From the NCBI GenBank assembly GCA_002964805.2, contig PUDQ02000010.1:2480001-2544000 (forward strand): 64,000 bases of DNA, read 5' to 3'. The notes beneath the pieces are model-generated. The model saw only the letters and a program-made list of their open reading frames with translations, did not search any database and was not told the DNA's origin. How positions within the stretch are numbered: position 1 is the first letter of the stretch; every line of letters begins with the position of its first letter. Below are positions 44,661 through 54,900 of this stretch, piece after piece. Position numbers and translations under genes: made by a program. The stretch is from Trametes villosa. Its lineage: Eukaryota > Basidiomycota > Agaricomycetes > Polyporales > Polyporaceae.

Positions 44661-45047
44661 CTACAGTGAAACATACCACACGCTCAGAGGTTGGACATGT
44701 AACCCACAGCCGCATCTGCTAGCTAATAGACACCGTTCTTGCTCCAGTCAAGCGCCGTTGGGTACGCTCCGTTAGACGTTCGCCAATTTTCGCCCAAAGG
44801 GCAAGGTGAGGGCTTGGAAGGGATGCCAAGCCAACCGCCGGGGAGTCAGACGCACGAGCTCCTTGCGCACGAGAGTAGGAGGAAAGACAGCCCGGTGAAC
44901 CGCGGTGGTGGTGGTAGAGGTCGAAGCCCAGTGAGAACGTGCCCGATTCGGGGCGAGTCTCTGCGAATGAGGAGAGGAGTCTCACGATTGAGCGGGAGTC
45001 CTGACGAAAGCGCTCAGCAATCAGGCGCTCAATCGACCTCTCCAGCT
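44661..45047. other. Left flank of the Gypsy insertion
   Basis: No gene is seen. The last four bases (AGCT, 45044-45047) are repeated directly after the right LTR (50789-50792) and look like the target-site duplication. Confidence 0.5.
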
Positions 45048-45391
45048 TGTTGGTACGCTCGCCACCGCGCGCTTTGTCCTTGTTTGTCCCTCCTTCCCGT
45101 TACGGTACGCGGCCGCCCGCTCCCCGACGACTCGCCTCGAACTCCTCCTGTGGCCCTCCCCGACTCATAGATACGCTCGTCGAGCTCCTGTACGTCTACT
45201 CAGAACCCCCGAAACGCCTCTTGGCACATATCGCGGCTCCGAACGTCTTGTTTACTTATCGTGACTCCCGAGGACTGAGACACTCGATTCTCTGTGTATT
45301 TAACGAGCCTCGAGACGACCGAATAGAGCAGATCTCCGCTCCCTCCTCACGTCCGCCGGTTCGAACTCCGAAAGGACGGAGCGACACCACA
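45048..45391 (+). repeat. 5' LTR of the Gypsy element
   Basis: The LTR is 344 bp, starts TGTTGG and ends CCACA. It is identical, on reading through both copies, to 50445-50788. A TATA-like TATTTAA lies near 45297, suitable for driving the genomic transcript. Confidence 0.9.
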
Positions 45392-45406
45392 CTTGATCAA
45401 GTGTGG
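45387..45406. other. 20-bp palindrome over the LTR / primer-binding-site junction
   Basis: CCACACTTGATCAAGTGTGG is a perfect palindrome. Its first five bases are the last bases of the LTR, and the rest covers where a tRNA primer-binding site normally starts. No tRNA 3' end match was recognised by eye. Confidence 0.6.
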
Positions 45407-45584
45407 GGTTTTGCTAGTCTAACCTCATACTCGACTCGAGACAGGACTCTCGCCGAACACTGCTTGACATCCTTACCGCTCTCGACATCCAACTCTCAAG
45501 TTTGACGTCGCCGACCCCTCGCGCTCCGTGGTACGCCGTTCATAGCGCTATCATTAACCGTACCTAAGCGCGCCGACACCCTTC

Positions 45585-48500
45585 ATGGATACAGACAACA
45601 ATCCTCTCGCGGCCTTGGCCGCGCACCTCCCGCCCGACGCGTACAACGCGCTCGAGGCCATCTTTCGAGACGTCGACCAGCGCCTCGCAACGCAAGCCCA
45701 GCCGGCCCCGCAACCCGCAGGACTCACCGCCGAACAGCTACGCACCTCACTCGAACAGGCGTTCGCCTCTGCGAACTTCGTCGTCCAGCAACCCGCGCCT
45801 ACACACACAACCCCTGCAGCACCTCGACCGGGCAACATCAAGGTCGAGCCGCCGCACTTCCACGGCAAGGAAACAGAGGACGTTAGTGCCTGGATACTCA
45901 TCATCGAGGACCACTTACGAGGTCAGCACGTAGCCGAACCCGACTGGCCCTTGCAGGCCCCGATGCTGTTCCGCGGCGAGGCCCTCCGCTGGTACGTCGC
46001 GCAGAAGAAGAAGCTCGGGCGCGCATTCTCTTGGACGGAGCTCCGCGCCGCACTCGAACGCAAGTACGACTCCCCGCTGCGGGTCGAGTCGCTTCGCAAC
46101 AAGCTCCGCAACCTCCCGTACAAGGGCAACCTTGTCCGCTATGCGACGTCGTTCCGCGAGCTGGAGTCGCAGATCCCGGAGAGCGACATGACCTTCGGCG
46201 ACCGCCTCGCGAACTTCCTCGCGCACCTACCCTCCGAGTACGCCCGCGATATCCGCCGCGATAAGCCCACCACCGTCGAGGAGATGTATTTCTCCGCACG
46301 CGAGCTGTACCGGCTTGCGAACCTGCACAAACCCGTCGCGAGCAACGGTCACTCAGGTCAGCATCATCGCAAGCTGAAGGCGCGATCAGCGCACTCACCA
46401 TTCTCCTTCGTGTCCACGCCCGCCACAGCAACCTCGCAGGCGCCCTCCACCGCACCCGATCCGCAGCCCATGGATCTTGACACCATGGAGGCCGCGACTC
46501 CACGCAGGCCGACATCTGGAGGACCCTCACGCGTACGTTGCTACAACTGCAACAAGATGGGTCATTACTCACGAGAGTGTCGCGCACCGCGTAAACAGCG
46601 CCCGCAGGGTCTTCACCTCTTGGAGGATGCTGAGGCGGAGGACGGAGACGAAGAAGACGCCTATGGCGAGGAGGATGGGGAAGGATACACAAGCGAGGGC
46701 GGCACCGAGGAGCTGAACGTCTTGAACCTCACGAACGAGCCGGGAGCTCATCACGAGCTCCCGATCTACTTCGTGCAGATCCCGTCGAAGCGCAATATGC
46801 ACCGCGCAACCCTGCGCCGGACCTCCACAATCGTCGACACCGGCGCCGCCGCCTGCTACATCCGGCCCTCCGTCGTCCGTGCCCTGGGACTCGAGTACTT
46901 CCCGATCACGAAGCGACTTGTGCAAGGCGCCGGCACAACCAGCACGTCCGCCTTGGCGAAGTTCTTCTTGAAGATAGGTGGCGTCGTCCGGCCCATGGTG
47001 GCGTACGTCCTCGACAACGACCGCCTGCGCTACGAGCTCATCCTTGGTCAAGACTGGCTGCGGCGCCACAACGCGCAACCCGATTGGGCGACAGCGTCAT
47101 GGTTCATCACCGACCCGAAGACACAGCAGACAGCCCGACTCAGTGCTGTCTCGCCTCCCGAACCTGTCGCGCCAGCCCCACCCGTTCGTTCGCCGTCACT
47201 CGAGCTTGGACCTCAGCCTGTCTACGTCCACGACGGACTCGACGACGATGATACGGCCTTCAAGGGCCGCGGACCCCCTCCAGCCCTGCTTCCACTGGAC
47301 CTGCTCCCGCTCGAGATGCCTGACGAGCCCCTCAAGGCACGTCAGCGGTCACCATTCAAGACCAAGCTCGACGCCGTCAAGCGTTCACTCGGACAGCGTC
47401 TTCGCACTGTCGCGAAGGCTCGGTTCCCGAAGCTGTTCCGCTCGAAGGTTCGGTACGCGGACATACCGGACAGCCGCGTCATGCATACCATAGACACGCG
47501 CGACGCCGCTCCAGTTCGCGGACACGGGCGCCCGCACTCGCCGCCCGAGCACAAGGAGATCGAGCAGTTCATCGAGGACGGCCTGCGAGACGGAATCATC
47601 GAGCCTAGCCGCTCGCCCTGGTCAGCACCCATCATCTTCGCAAAGAAGAAAGACGGTACGAACCGTATCTGCGTCGACTATCGGAAGCTAAACGCTGTTA
47701 CAGTCAAAAATGCGTACCCTCTTCCGAGGATCGACGACACGTACCAGCAACTTCGCGGTGCACGCTTCTTCACGACCTTGGACCTGAAGTCCGGCTACTG
47801 GCAGATCCCGATCCATCCCGCCTCTCGCGAGAAGACTGCGTTCACGACGCGCTTTGGCCACTATCAGTTTCGCGTCATGGAGTTCGGGCTCTGCAACGCA
47901 CCGGCGACGTTCCAGAACTTCATGAACGAGCTCTTGAGGCCCTTCCTCGACCGCTGCGCCATCGTGTACCTTGACGATGTGATTATCTTCTCGCTGACCG
48001 AGGAAGCGCATCTCGCTGATGTGACTGCGGTTCTCCAGGTCCTCGACCGGAACGGTCTGATCCTGAACGAGAAGAAATGTCAGTTCGCGCAAACGGAGCT
48101 ACTCTACTTGGGCCACATCGTCTCTGGGGACGGAATCCGCCCGGACCCCGCGAAGATCGCAGCGATCACCGACTGGCCGCGACCCAACAACGTCACCCGA
48201 GTGCGCGGTTTCCTCAACCTCGCCGGGTACTACCGTCGCTTCATCCACGGTTTCGCGCGGATCGCCGGCGCCCTCTACAACCTCTTGAAGGGCAACCCGC
48301 GCAAGGGCGCACCTGTGAAATGGTCAGCGGATTGCGAGCGTGCCTTTCTAGCCCTGAAAGCGCGACTTACCTCCTCTCCCGTCCTCAGCTACCCTCGGCC
48401 CTGGCACCTCTTCGTCGTGGACACGGACGCGTCAGGCGACGCGATCGGCGGGATCCTCCATCAGTCGGACCGCGACTTCAACGGGGGGAAGGGCTCCGAT

Positions 48501-50207
48501 GCCCGCTTCACCTTCAAGGAGTCGGAGCTTCACCCGATCGCCTACGAGTCGCGCCGGATGACTCCGACGGAGCAGCGGTACTCTGCACAAGAACGAGAGA
48601 TGTTAGCGATCGACTACTGCCTGCAGAAGTGGCGCGGGTACATTGAGGGCTCACCGATCGTCGTCCGCACCGACCACGAATCCCTCAAGTACTTCCTGTC
48701 GCAGAAGCACCTTGGTCGTCGCCTCGCGCGCTTCGCAGACAACATCGCGCACTTCGACGTGCACATCGTCTATCGGCCCGGTCGCAACCAGCTCGCCGCA
48801 GATGCACTCTCTCGCCGCCCTGGACATACGGACGTTCCGGACTCTGAGACACTGGGTCCCCTCTTCGCGCATCCGATGGAGGCCTCCGCACCCGCCGTGA
48901 ACAGCTTCGACACGCTCGAGACCTGGCGGCGCGCTCTGCTCGCGGATCGCAACGCGGAGCCCTCTCGTCGTGGGTATGTCCTCCAAAACGGGCTTCTATG
49001 GCGCAGCGTCAATAACGGTCGCGGTGATGTCGTCGTTAGGGTACCTACAACCGCCCCGGACGCGCGCGCCCTGGTTCGTGATGCTCATGTCGACATCGGA
49101 CACCTTGGCGCTCGCGCTGTCGTCGATGCACTCCGAACGCGCGCCTGGATCCCGAACGTGACTGCACTTGCCGAAGACGTCGTCCGCCTCTGCAACGAGT
49201 GCCAATTCACCCGCCGCGAGGCCCCGAAGCCTCAGCCGCTGCACCCGCTGCCGCGCGTCGACGCCTTCGACTGTTGGGCGTTCGACTGGATCGGACCGCT
49301 AGAGAAGACGAAAAATGGGAATCAGTACATTCTCACGTCCATCGACCACGGTACCGACCTCGCCTTCGCGAATGCGCACCCAGCCCGCTCTTCAGACGCG
49401 GTGCTCGACCTCTTGCGGCAACACATCGTCACCTTCGGGAAGCCCAAGGCGATCTTGACGGATAACGGCGAAGAGTTCCTAGCCTACAAATTTCAGAACT
49501 ATCTTCGACGCTTGGGCATCGAGCATCTTCGTACCTCGCCATACCACCCGCAGACGAACGGCCGCCTCGAGAAGTTCAACGACAACCTGGTGCAAGTGTT
49601 AGCTCGCTTCACGGCGCCTGGCAAGCAGGACGAATGGGACTTGTACCTGCCTGACGCACTCCTGGCGCATCGCGCACACGTCAACCGCAGCACTGGAGCA
49701 TCGCCCGGCTACCTTGCATACGGCCGCGAGCTTCGCCTGCCGAACGAGGCCACCTATGACGCCCTACGCCGCCTGCCGACCGACGCTGAGATCGAACACC
49801 TGCAGCGTCAGCGACTCGAGCACGTCCACGACCTCGAACGGATCCGGCGGATGGCGAACGCGAAGGCCGCGCAGCGCCTGCGGAATGAGGCAGACCGTCG
49901 CGAGGAGACCTATCGCGACCGCGGCCTTGGTATCGGCGACATCGTCTTGCGGCGCTCGCCCGAATCGACGAAGCTTCACCCGCGCTGGGACGGGCCCTTC
50001 ATCATCCATGACCTGACGGACCGGAACACCTATCAGCTGCGAACGCGCAACGGGTACGTGTTGCGTACCTTGTACAACGCCGAACGCCTCAAGCGTTATC
50101 ACGCCTCCGACCCGGAGCCCGCCCTCTGGTACTCTTCAGCGGATCTCCAGCGTCGGGATGCCAAAGCGCGTTTCGAGCGCGACTTGCAGGCTCGTCGAGG
50201 TGCCTAG
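45585..50207 (+). CDS. Gag-Pol polyprotein of the Gypsy element
   Basis: This is a single 1540-aa frame. Gag ends in a CCHC zinc knuckle (CYNCNKMGHYSREC, about residue 310). The protease has IVDTGAAACYI. Reverse transcriptase follows with YPLPRIDDTYQQL, TLDLKSGYWQIPI and the active-site YLDD (IVYLDDVIIF). RNase H starts VVDTDASGDAIGGIL. The integrase has an HHCC zinc motif (HVDIGHLGAR...CNECQF) and the catalytic carboxylates in WIGPLEKTKNG, LTDNGEEF and HPQTNGRLEKFND. A GPY/F-like module (RWDGPFIIHDL) is near the end; a chromodomain is not evident. Gag and Pol are in one frame with no frameshift or stop. All catalytic residues appear present. Confidence 0.95.
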   Translation: MDTDNNPLAALAAHLPPDAYNALEAIFRDVDQRLATQAQPAPQPAGLTAEQLRTSLEQAFASANFVVQQPAPTHTTPAAPRPGNIKVEPPHFHGKETEDVSAWILIIEDHLRGQHVAEPDWPLQAPMLFRGEALRWYVAQKKKLGRAFSWTELRAALERKYDSPLRVESLRNKLRNLPYKGNLVRYATSFRELESQIPESDMTFGDRLANFLAHLPSEYARDIRRDKPTTVEEMYFSARELYRLANLHKPVASNGHSGQHHRKLKARSAHSPFSFVSTPATATSQAPSTAPDPQPMDLDTMEAATPRRPTSGGPSRVRCYNCNKMGHYSRECRAPRKQRPQGLHLLEDAEAEDGDEEDAYGEEDGEGYTSEGGTEELNVLNLTNEPGAHHELPIYFVQIPSKRNMHRATLRRTSTIVDTGAAACYIRPSVVRALGLEYFPITKRLVQGAGTTSTSALAKFFLKIGGVVRPMVAYVLDNDRLRYELILGQDWLRRHNAQPDWATASWFITDPKTQQTARLSAVSPPEPVAPAPPVRSPSLELGPQPVYVHDGLDDDDTAFKGRGPPPALLPLDLLPLEMPDEPLKARQRSPFKTKLDAVKRSLGQRLRTVAKARFPKLFRSKVRYADIPDSRVMHTIDTRDAAPVRGHGRPHSPPEHKEIEQFIEDGLRDGIIEPSRSPWSAPIIFAKKKDGTNRICVDYRKLNAVTVKNAYPLPRIDDTYQQLRGARFFTTLDLKSGYWQIPIHPASREKTAFTTRFGHYQFRVMEFGLCNAPATFQNFMNELLRPFLDRCAIVYLDDVIIFSLTEEAHLADVTAVLQVLDRNGLILNEKKCQFAQTELLYLGHIVSGDGIRPDPAKIAAITDWPRPNNVTRVRGFLNLAGYYRRFIHGFARIAGALYNLLKGNPRKGAPVKWSADCERAFLALKARLTSSPVLSYPRPWHLFVVDTDASGDAIGGILHQSDRDFNGGKGSDARFTFKESELHPIAYESRRMTPTEQRYSAQEREMLAIDYCLQKWRGYIEGSPIVVRTDHESLKYFLSQKHLGRRLARFADNIAHFDVHIVYRPGRNQLAADALSRRPGHTDVPDSETLGPLFAHPMEASAPAVNSFDTLETWRRALLADRNAEPSRRGYVLQNGLLWRSVNNGRGDVVVRVPTTAPDARALVRDAHVDIGHLGARAVVDALRTRAWIPNVTALAEDVVRLCNECQFTRREAPKPQPLHPLPRVDAFDCWAFDWIGPLEKTKNGNQYILTSIDHGTDLAFANAHPARSSDAVLDLLRQHIVTFGKPKAILTDNGEEFLAYKFQNYLRRLGIEHLRTSPYHPQTNGRLEKFNDNLVQVLARFTAPGKQDEWDLYLPDALLAHRAHVNRSTGASPGYLAYGRELRLPNEATYDALRRLPTDAEIEHLQRQRLEHVHDLERIRRMANAKAAQRLRNEADRREETYRDRGLGIGDIVLRRSPESTKLHPRWDGPFIIHDLTDRNTYQLRTRNGYVLRTLYNAERLKRYHASDPEPALWYSSADLQRRDAKARFERDLQARRGA

Positions 50208-50430
50208 GGTGCCGATCGCGATGGACGAACGCGAACGCCGACCGCTGGGTGCTCGACGACGCGGACCCAACGGTGACACGTCATCAAGCACCTGCAGGAC
50301 AAGAAAACCTATCAGTACGCTTCCTTCCCCTGGGCTTGCTCTTACCTGCTCCTGTACTATATTCACATAGACTTGCGTTGTCGTTTGCCGCGCCGTTCCC
50401 GCCGATGTTGGACTCGACAGTGCGAGTTCT

Positions 50431-50441
50431 GGAGGAGGGGA
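50431..50441 (+). other. Polypurine tract
   Basis: GGAGGAGGGGA ends four bases before the 3' LTR. It is the usual primer site for plus-strand DNA synthesis. Confidence 0.7.
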
Positions 50442-50444
50442 TGG

Positions 50445-50788
50445 TGTTGGTACGCTCGCCACCGCGCGCTTTGTCCTTGTTTGTCCCTCCTTCCCGTTAC
50501 GGTACGCGGCCGCCCGCTCCCCGACGACTCGCCTCGAACTCCTCCTGTGGCCCTCCCCGACTCATAGATACGCTCGTCGAGCTCCTGTACGTCTACTCAG
50601 AACCCCCGAAACGCCTCTTGGCACATATCGCGGCTCCGAACGTCTTGTTTACTTATCGTGACTCCCGAGGACTGAGACACTCGATTCTCTGTGTATTTAA
50701 CGAGCCTCGAGACGACCGAATAGAGCAGATCTCCGCTCCCTCCTCACGTCCGCCGGTTCGAACTCCGAAAGGACGGAGCGACACCACA
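50445..50788 (+). repeat. 3' LTR of the Gypsy element
   Basis: The LTR is 344 bp, identical to the 5' LTR, and is followed by the AGCT target-site duplication. Confidence 0.9.
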
Positions 50789-51100
50789 AGCTACTCCCAC
50801 CACGCGGCTCTCTGATGCTTACCGACAGCGGTCCTCGTAGAGATTCACAGACATTCTCGACGATTCAATGTATCTACACGTGTCCAGCAATCGAACCTTT
50901 GTTTTCACGCCGTCGTTACTGTGGATGCGCCCTGTCCGAGTTCCCGTAGGCCACTGACGTTCGGTTTTGAGCCTCCCTTGTACATCAGCAGAGCTACTCG
51001 ACTTCGCACTATGTGAGTACTGGCTTTAGTGCATCCATGCACACCTATCTGACATTTTTGTAGCCTCTCGACTCGGTCTTCGACTAGAGCACTCCGGGCT
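50789..51100. other. Right flank of the Gypsy insertion and upstream region of the Tnp2 gene
   Basis: About 310 bases. CACTATGTGAG at 51007 has the CACTA start expected of an EnSpm/CACTA terminus, but no matching TAGTG end was found downstream, so it is not called as a terminal repeat. Confidence 0.35.
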
Positions 51101-53668
51101 ATGGCCAATCCCGCAGGGTCTGCTGAACATGAGTTCGTATGCGGATGCCTCAAGTGCCGAAAAGCCAGCAAAGTCTCCTGCTCGCGTGCGACCTGGTTTC
51201 GGCACGCCTCAGAGCGAGAAGCGCAGCAAAAGGCCGGCCAAATCCCCCTTCCCGATCCCAACGCCCCCGTACCCCGCAAGAGGCCGAGGAGAGGACCCTC
51301 CGATGCTCCCCCCAGCAAGCGCCGCTCACCGATGCCATCACCGGACGCACCGTCCATGCAGCACGATGTCGGTGCACACGCGCTGAACTCGCTTGGACCA
51401 GCACCGCCGCTCGATTCGAACCCGAACGAAGGCCGCGGCGGCGATCCCCCATTGGCCCTCGAATCTGCTCGACGCGCCGATGGGCAGCCCTCCGATGACG
51501 TTCAAGGTGCACGTCGTTCAAACACGCCTCCCAATGTACGTTGCCCCCACATCTAGTACTCGCAGAACCGTGTTTAACGACATACACGCTGGCAGCATCC
51601 GCCGGGCTTCGAGGATGTCCCAGTTGGGGATGCGCGTCCACTTCCAGCGGCCGCGCCTACTGGCAGAAACCCGGATCTGGCCACCATCGAAGATATGCTG
51701 GGTCTCGCAAGCTCAGCTGGCAATGCACAAGCGGCGCCGCCCGCGAACGAACCGGATCCGTCCATCGCACCCCTCTCAGCTAATCCGCTCGCGTCAACTG
51801 GCATTCCTCAGATCGATTTTGCCCAAGTATTCGTCGACGCCCTTCGAAACAACCCGCAGCTCGAGGACTCGCAGCTTAGCAAGGACGTCATCGAGCAGCT
51901 GCGCACGCCACCGACCCACTGCCCTACTCTTACGCCCGACGAACGTCTCTCGATCCGCCTGTATCTGGCAGACACTCAAGGGGCCGACGCCATCTACGCC
52001 GAGTCTCGCAACTCCATTCTCGAACGACACCCCGAAGACGATGTGCTATCGCTCCACCTCGTCAAGAAGAAGATTGCGGAACTCACCGGTATCCATGCTC
52101 TCACTCACGACATGTGCCCCGGGTCATGCATGGCGTACACCGGCCCCTGGGCAGACCTCGAGACATGCAAGTTCTGTGCCGAGTCTCGATACGACCCAGA
52201 GCTGCTCAAACGAGTCCGACCTGTGAAGAAAGCCCGTCGCCAGTTCGATACCTACGCGCTCGGCCCCCAGATTCAAACACGCTATCGTTCTCCTGAAGGC
52301 GCCGACGACATGCGGTATCGTCAACACCAGATGACCCGTATCCTCGAGGAGCTACAGCGTACCGGGGAACTCGATCGCATCAGCGACATCATCGATGGTG
52401 CAGACTTCTGGGACGCCTGTCAGAGAGGTCGCATCTCGGAGAACGATACGTGCCTGCTGTTCTCGATGGACGGCGCCCAGTTGTACGAGCACAAGGCCTC
52501 CAACTGTTGGATATACATCTGGATCCTCGTCGATGTCGCCCCTGGGAAGCGCTACAAAAAGCGCTACATTCTCCCGGGTTCTATCATCCCAGGTCCGACG
52601 AAACCGAAACATTTCGAGTCCTTCCTGTTCCCCGGATTCCACCACATCGCAGCTCTGCAGAAGGAAGGGTTGTCTATCTGGGATGCTGCTCGGGATGTCG
52701 TCTTCACTTCACGTCCTTGGGTCTTCTGTGGCGAGGCCGACGCCATCGGGGCTCCTGACGTTACGGGCCTAGTGAGTCACCATGGGAAGCTCGGGTGTCG
52801 GCACTGGTGTGGTCGTAAAGGACGGCGTAAACCGGGCGGATCTCACTACTACTCTGTTTGCCTGAAGCCCAACAACTACGCAGAGCACGGCTGCGAAGAT
52901 GACGACTACGACCCTGCTGATATCGAAGACTCCTCTCCAGAGCTGTATGAGGAGAAGCTCGCGTACGTCAGACAAGCCACATCGATCACCAACTACGAAG
53001 CACGCCGGCTCGCTACTGGGATCTCTAAGCCCAGTCTCTTCTCCGGCCTCTCTCCCGCACATACCCTTCCCATTCCCCGACTCTTTCCGGGCGATATCAT
53101 GCACCTTTGTGGGCTGAACATCCCGGATCTCTTTTACCGCCTCTGGCACGGGACGTTCGACTGCGACACGAAGAACGGGGATCACAAGGACACCTGGGAC
53201 TGGATTTGCCTGACGGGCGAGACCTGGGTACAGCATGGGGAATTGGTCGTCGCGGCGAAGCATTTCCTGCCGGGATCTTTCCACCGCCCTCCTCGTAACC
53301 CTGCTGAAAAGATCTCGAGTGGTTACAAGTGCTGGGAGTTTCTCAACTGGTTCTACGGCCTAGCACCTGCGTTCCTGTACGGGAAGCTTCCCGAGCGGTA
53401 TTGGAAACATTACTGCAAGCTTGTGGCTGGTGTCCGGATCGTCTTCCAACGGCGCAGTACCGCCTTGCAGCGCCAGCGTGCGCACACCCTCCTCTCTGAC
53501 TTCGCATACGACTACGAGACACTGTACGTCAAGCGCAAGATCTCCCGCATCCACTTCGTCCCCCAATGTATGCACGCAATCACCCATAGAGTTGTATACA
53601 TCGAGACATACGGATCGCGGGTTTCACATACCGCGCGACATCCAGATCGCCCGTTTAACAGTCATTAG
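51101..53668 (+). CDS. Tnp2-family (CACTA/EnSpm) transposase, probably truncated
   Basis: The model is join(51101..51535,51596..53668), 835 aa. The N-terminus is a small cysteine motif (FVCGCLKCRKASKVSCSRATWFRH) as in fungal Tnp2 proteins, then a basic Pro-rich linker. The transposase core has DMCPGSCMAYTGPW, CKFCAESRYDP, LFSMDGAQLYEHKASNCWIY, LLFPGFHHIA-like and RLFPGDIMHLCGLNIPDLF segments typical of the family, which cuts and pastes DNA between CACTA ends. It ends at VPQCMHAITHR, followed by about 25 residues that do not look like the family, then TAG. Full-length fungal Tnp2 proteins usually continue well past this point, so the 3' part seems lost or separated by an undetected intron. Confidence 0.75.
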
Positions 53669-54900
53669 GCGCCGTAAAGCACAGCCACCCGCGGAAAACT
53701 CCCGCGCGGCTCGCTGAGCGATATGTAGATCGCGTCGCGCCGACTTGTATGTATCCGCCCTTGCGTTCCAACTCAACCGCAAACAGCGTGTAATATACTC
53801 AAACCACGTCCGTATGCAATGTCAAGTATGTCGACCCCCTCATGGCCTCATTCTAGCATACCACTGAGCGGTGTAGGCTGGCGACGGCAAAAAGGACAAA
53901 ACCAGGTTCGAACCCTGCACTTCATCGTTCGAACCGCCCGTCATTTCCACTGCACTACGAGACCTGCTCTACCGCACGCGCCGATGTGTCGATGATACGT
54001 GCGGCCTCCCCCGGTGTCCTAACACTCAATACCTAGGCACAGTTCGATCTGGCCTCTATGCCACGCATCACTGCCACCCCCAGACCGATCGCCCCGCCTT
54101 ATACATCACGATCGATCACTCCCCGCTGAGTCCTACCCCGCCTTCGCATCCGCCGATTGTGCCGTTCGCTCGTCCTTCAGCCCTCGTACAGGTTCTCCAC
54201 CCTATCTGGCGCTATGTGACGCGGCGGACACGGCAACCCATCTAATCGCCTACGCGGTCCTCCACGTCCGCTCCGACTACGCGCCTGCCTGACGAGCATC
54301 GCAAGCACAAAGCAGCATTCGGACCGGAGACAAGGCAGCCCACAGAAGAGCGGTTTCGAGTGATAGCGAGCGTGTCAGGAAGGAGCTACCTCCAACGACT
54401 CGTACGTTTTCTTTATCGTTCCTCCTGTTTCACGACTCCATCCCCCCCTCCGCCACATTCCCGTGAGCGAATACCTCACATATTCCATCTCCCATCCGTA
54501 CAATGTTCGTCGCGCCTAGCCGTTCGCGCCCCGCCGGTCGCGCCGCGTCTATCTCGCGGCATCCTTCGACAGCTCCAACCCTGGCTACCGCGTCGCGTTC
54601 GCGACGCGGTTTTCACCCCGGAGCTTCAAAGACCGCTCTCTTCGGGACGATCACCCAGTCTATGTATGCGTCTCCTCGTCACGTATCGTAGTGTTCCTTC
54701 ATGTAGGCCCCGCGCGCGCGGCGTTCCGCCCCCGTCTCGCCCCCGTCCCCACGTATGCGCCCGATGCGACGAGCGCGTCCTGTGCCTTATATACATACCA
54801 AACATCTTCGCACATCGCAAATGAATCATAGCCATGAAGTAGCCTTGGGCTAACTCGAGTACATCAAGAAGTACATCTACGCCCCCGCCCGCTCTGCCCC
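53669..54900. other. Gene-poor region after the transposase
   Basis: No spliceable protein was found; the plus-strand frame at 54360-54824 is Arg/Pro-rich and looks like composition bias. A 24-base GC-rich hairpin (ACCGCGTCGCG, TT, CGCGACGCGGT) lies at 54588-54611. A tRNA-like segment (listed separately) lies near 53.9 kb. Confidence 0.4.
53895..53966 (-). other. tRNA-like segment with pol III A and B boxes
   Basis: On the minus strand, TAGTGCAGTGG (53957-53947) fits the A-box consensus fully, and GGTTCGAACC (53914-53905) fits the B box. Their starts are 43 bases apart, as in a tRNA. The T-arm stem forms, but the acceptor, D and anticodon stems do not, so it is not a working tRNA. It may be a tRNA pseudogene or the head of a SINE. 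Confidence 0.35.

Larger units (their letters stand above)
45048..50788 (+). mobile_element. Intact Gypsy (Ty3-like) LTR retrotransposon
   Basis: The element is 5741 bp. It has two identical 344-bp LTRs, a 4-bp AGCT target-site duplication, one uninterrupted gag-pol frame and a purine-rich tract (GGAGGAGGGGA, 50431-50441) just before the 3' LTR. Identical LTRs and the open frame indicate a very recent insertion. It sits between the degenerate repeat and the Tnp2 gene and breaks no recognisable gene. Confidence 0.9.

Noticed and set aside
51007..53957. CACTATGTGAG (51007) and CACTACGAGACC (53953) as terminal repeats of the CACTA element
   Set aside because: Both are in the same orientation and do not match each other beyond CACTA; a real pair should be inverted.
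53895..53966. A functional tRNA gene
   Set aside because: The A and B boxes are fine, but the acceptor, D and anticodon stems do not pair.
54360..54824. A 154-aa plus-strand protein
   Set aside because: It is Arg/Pro/Ser-rich with no conserved pattern, and its codon content fits GC-biased non-coding DNA.
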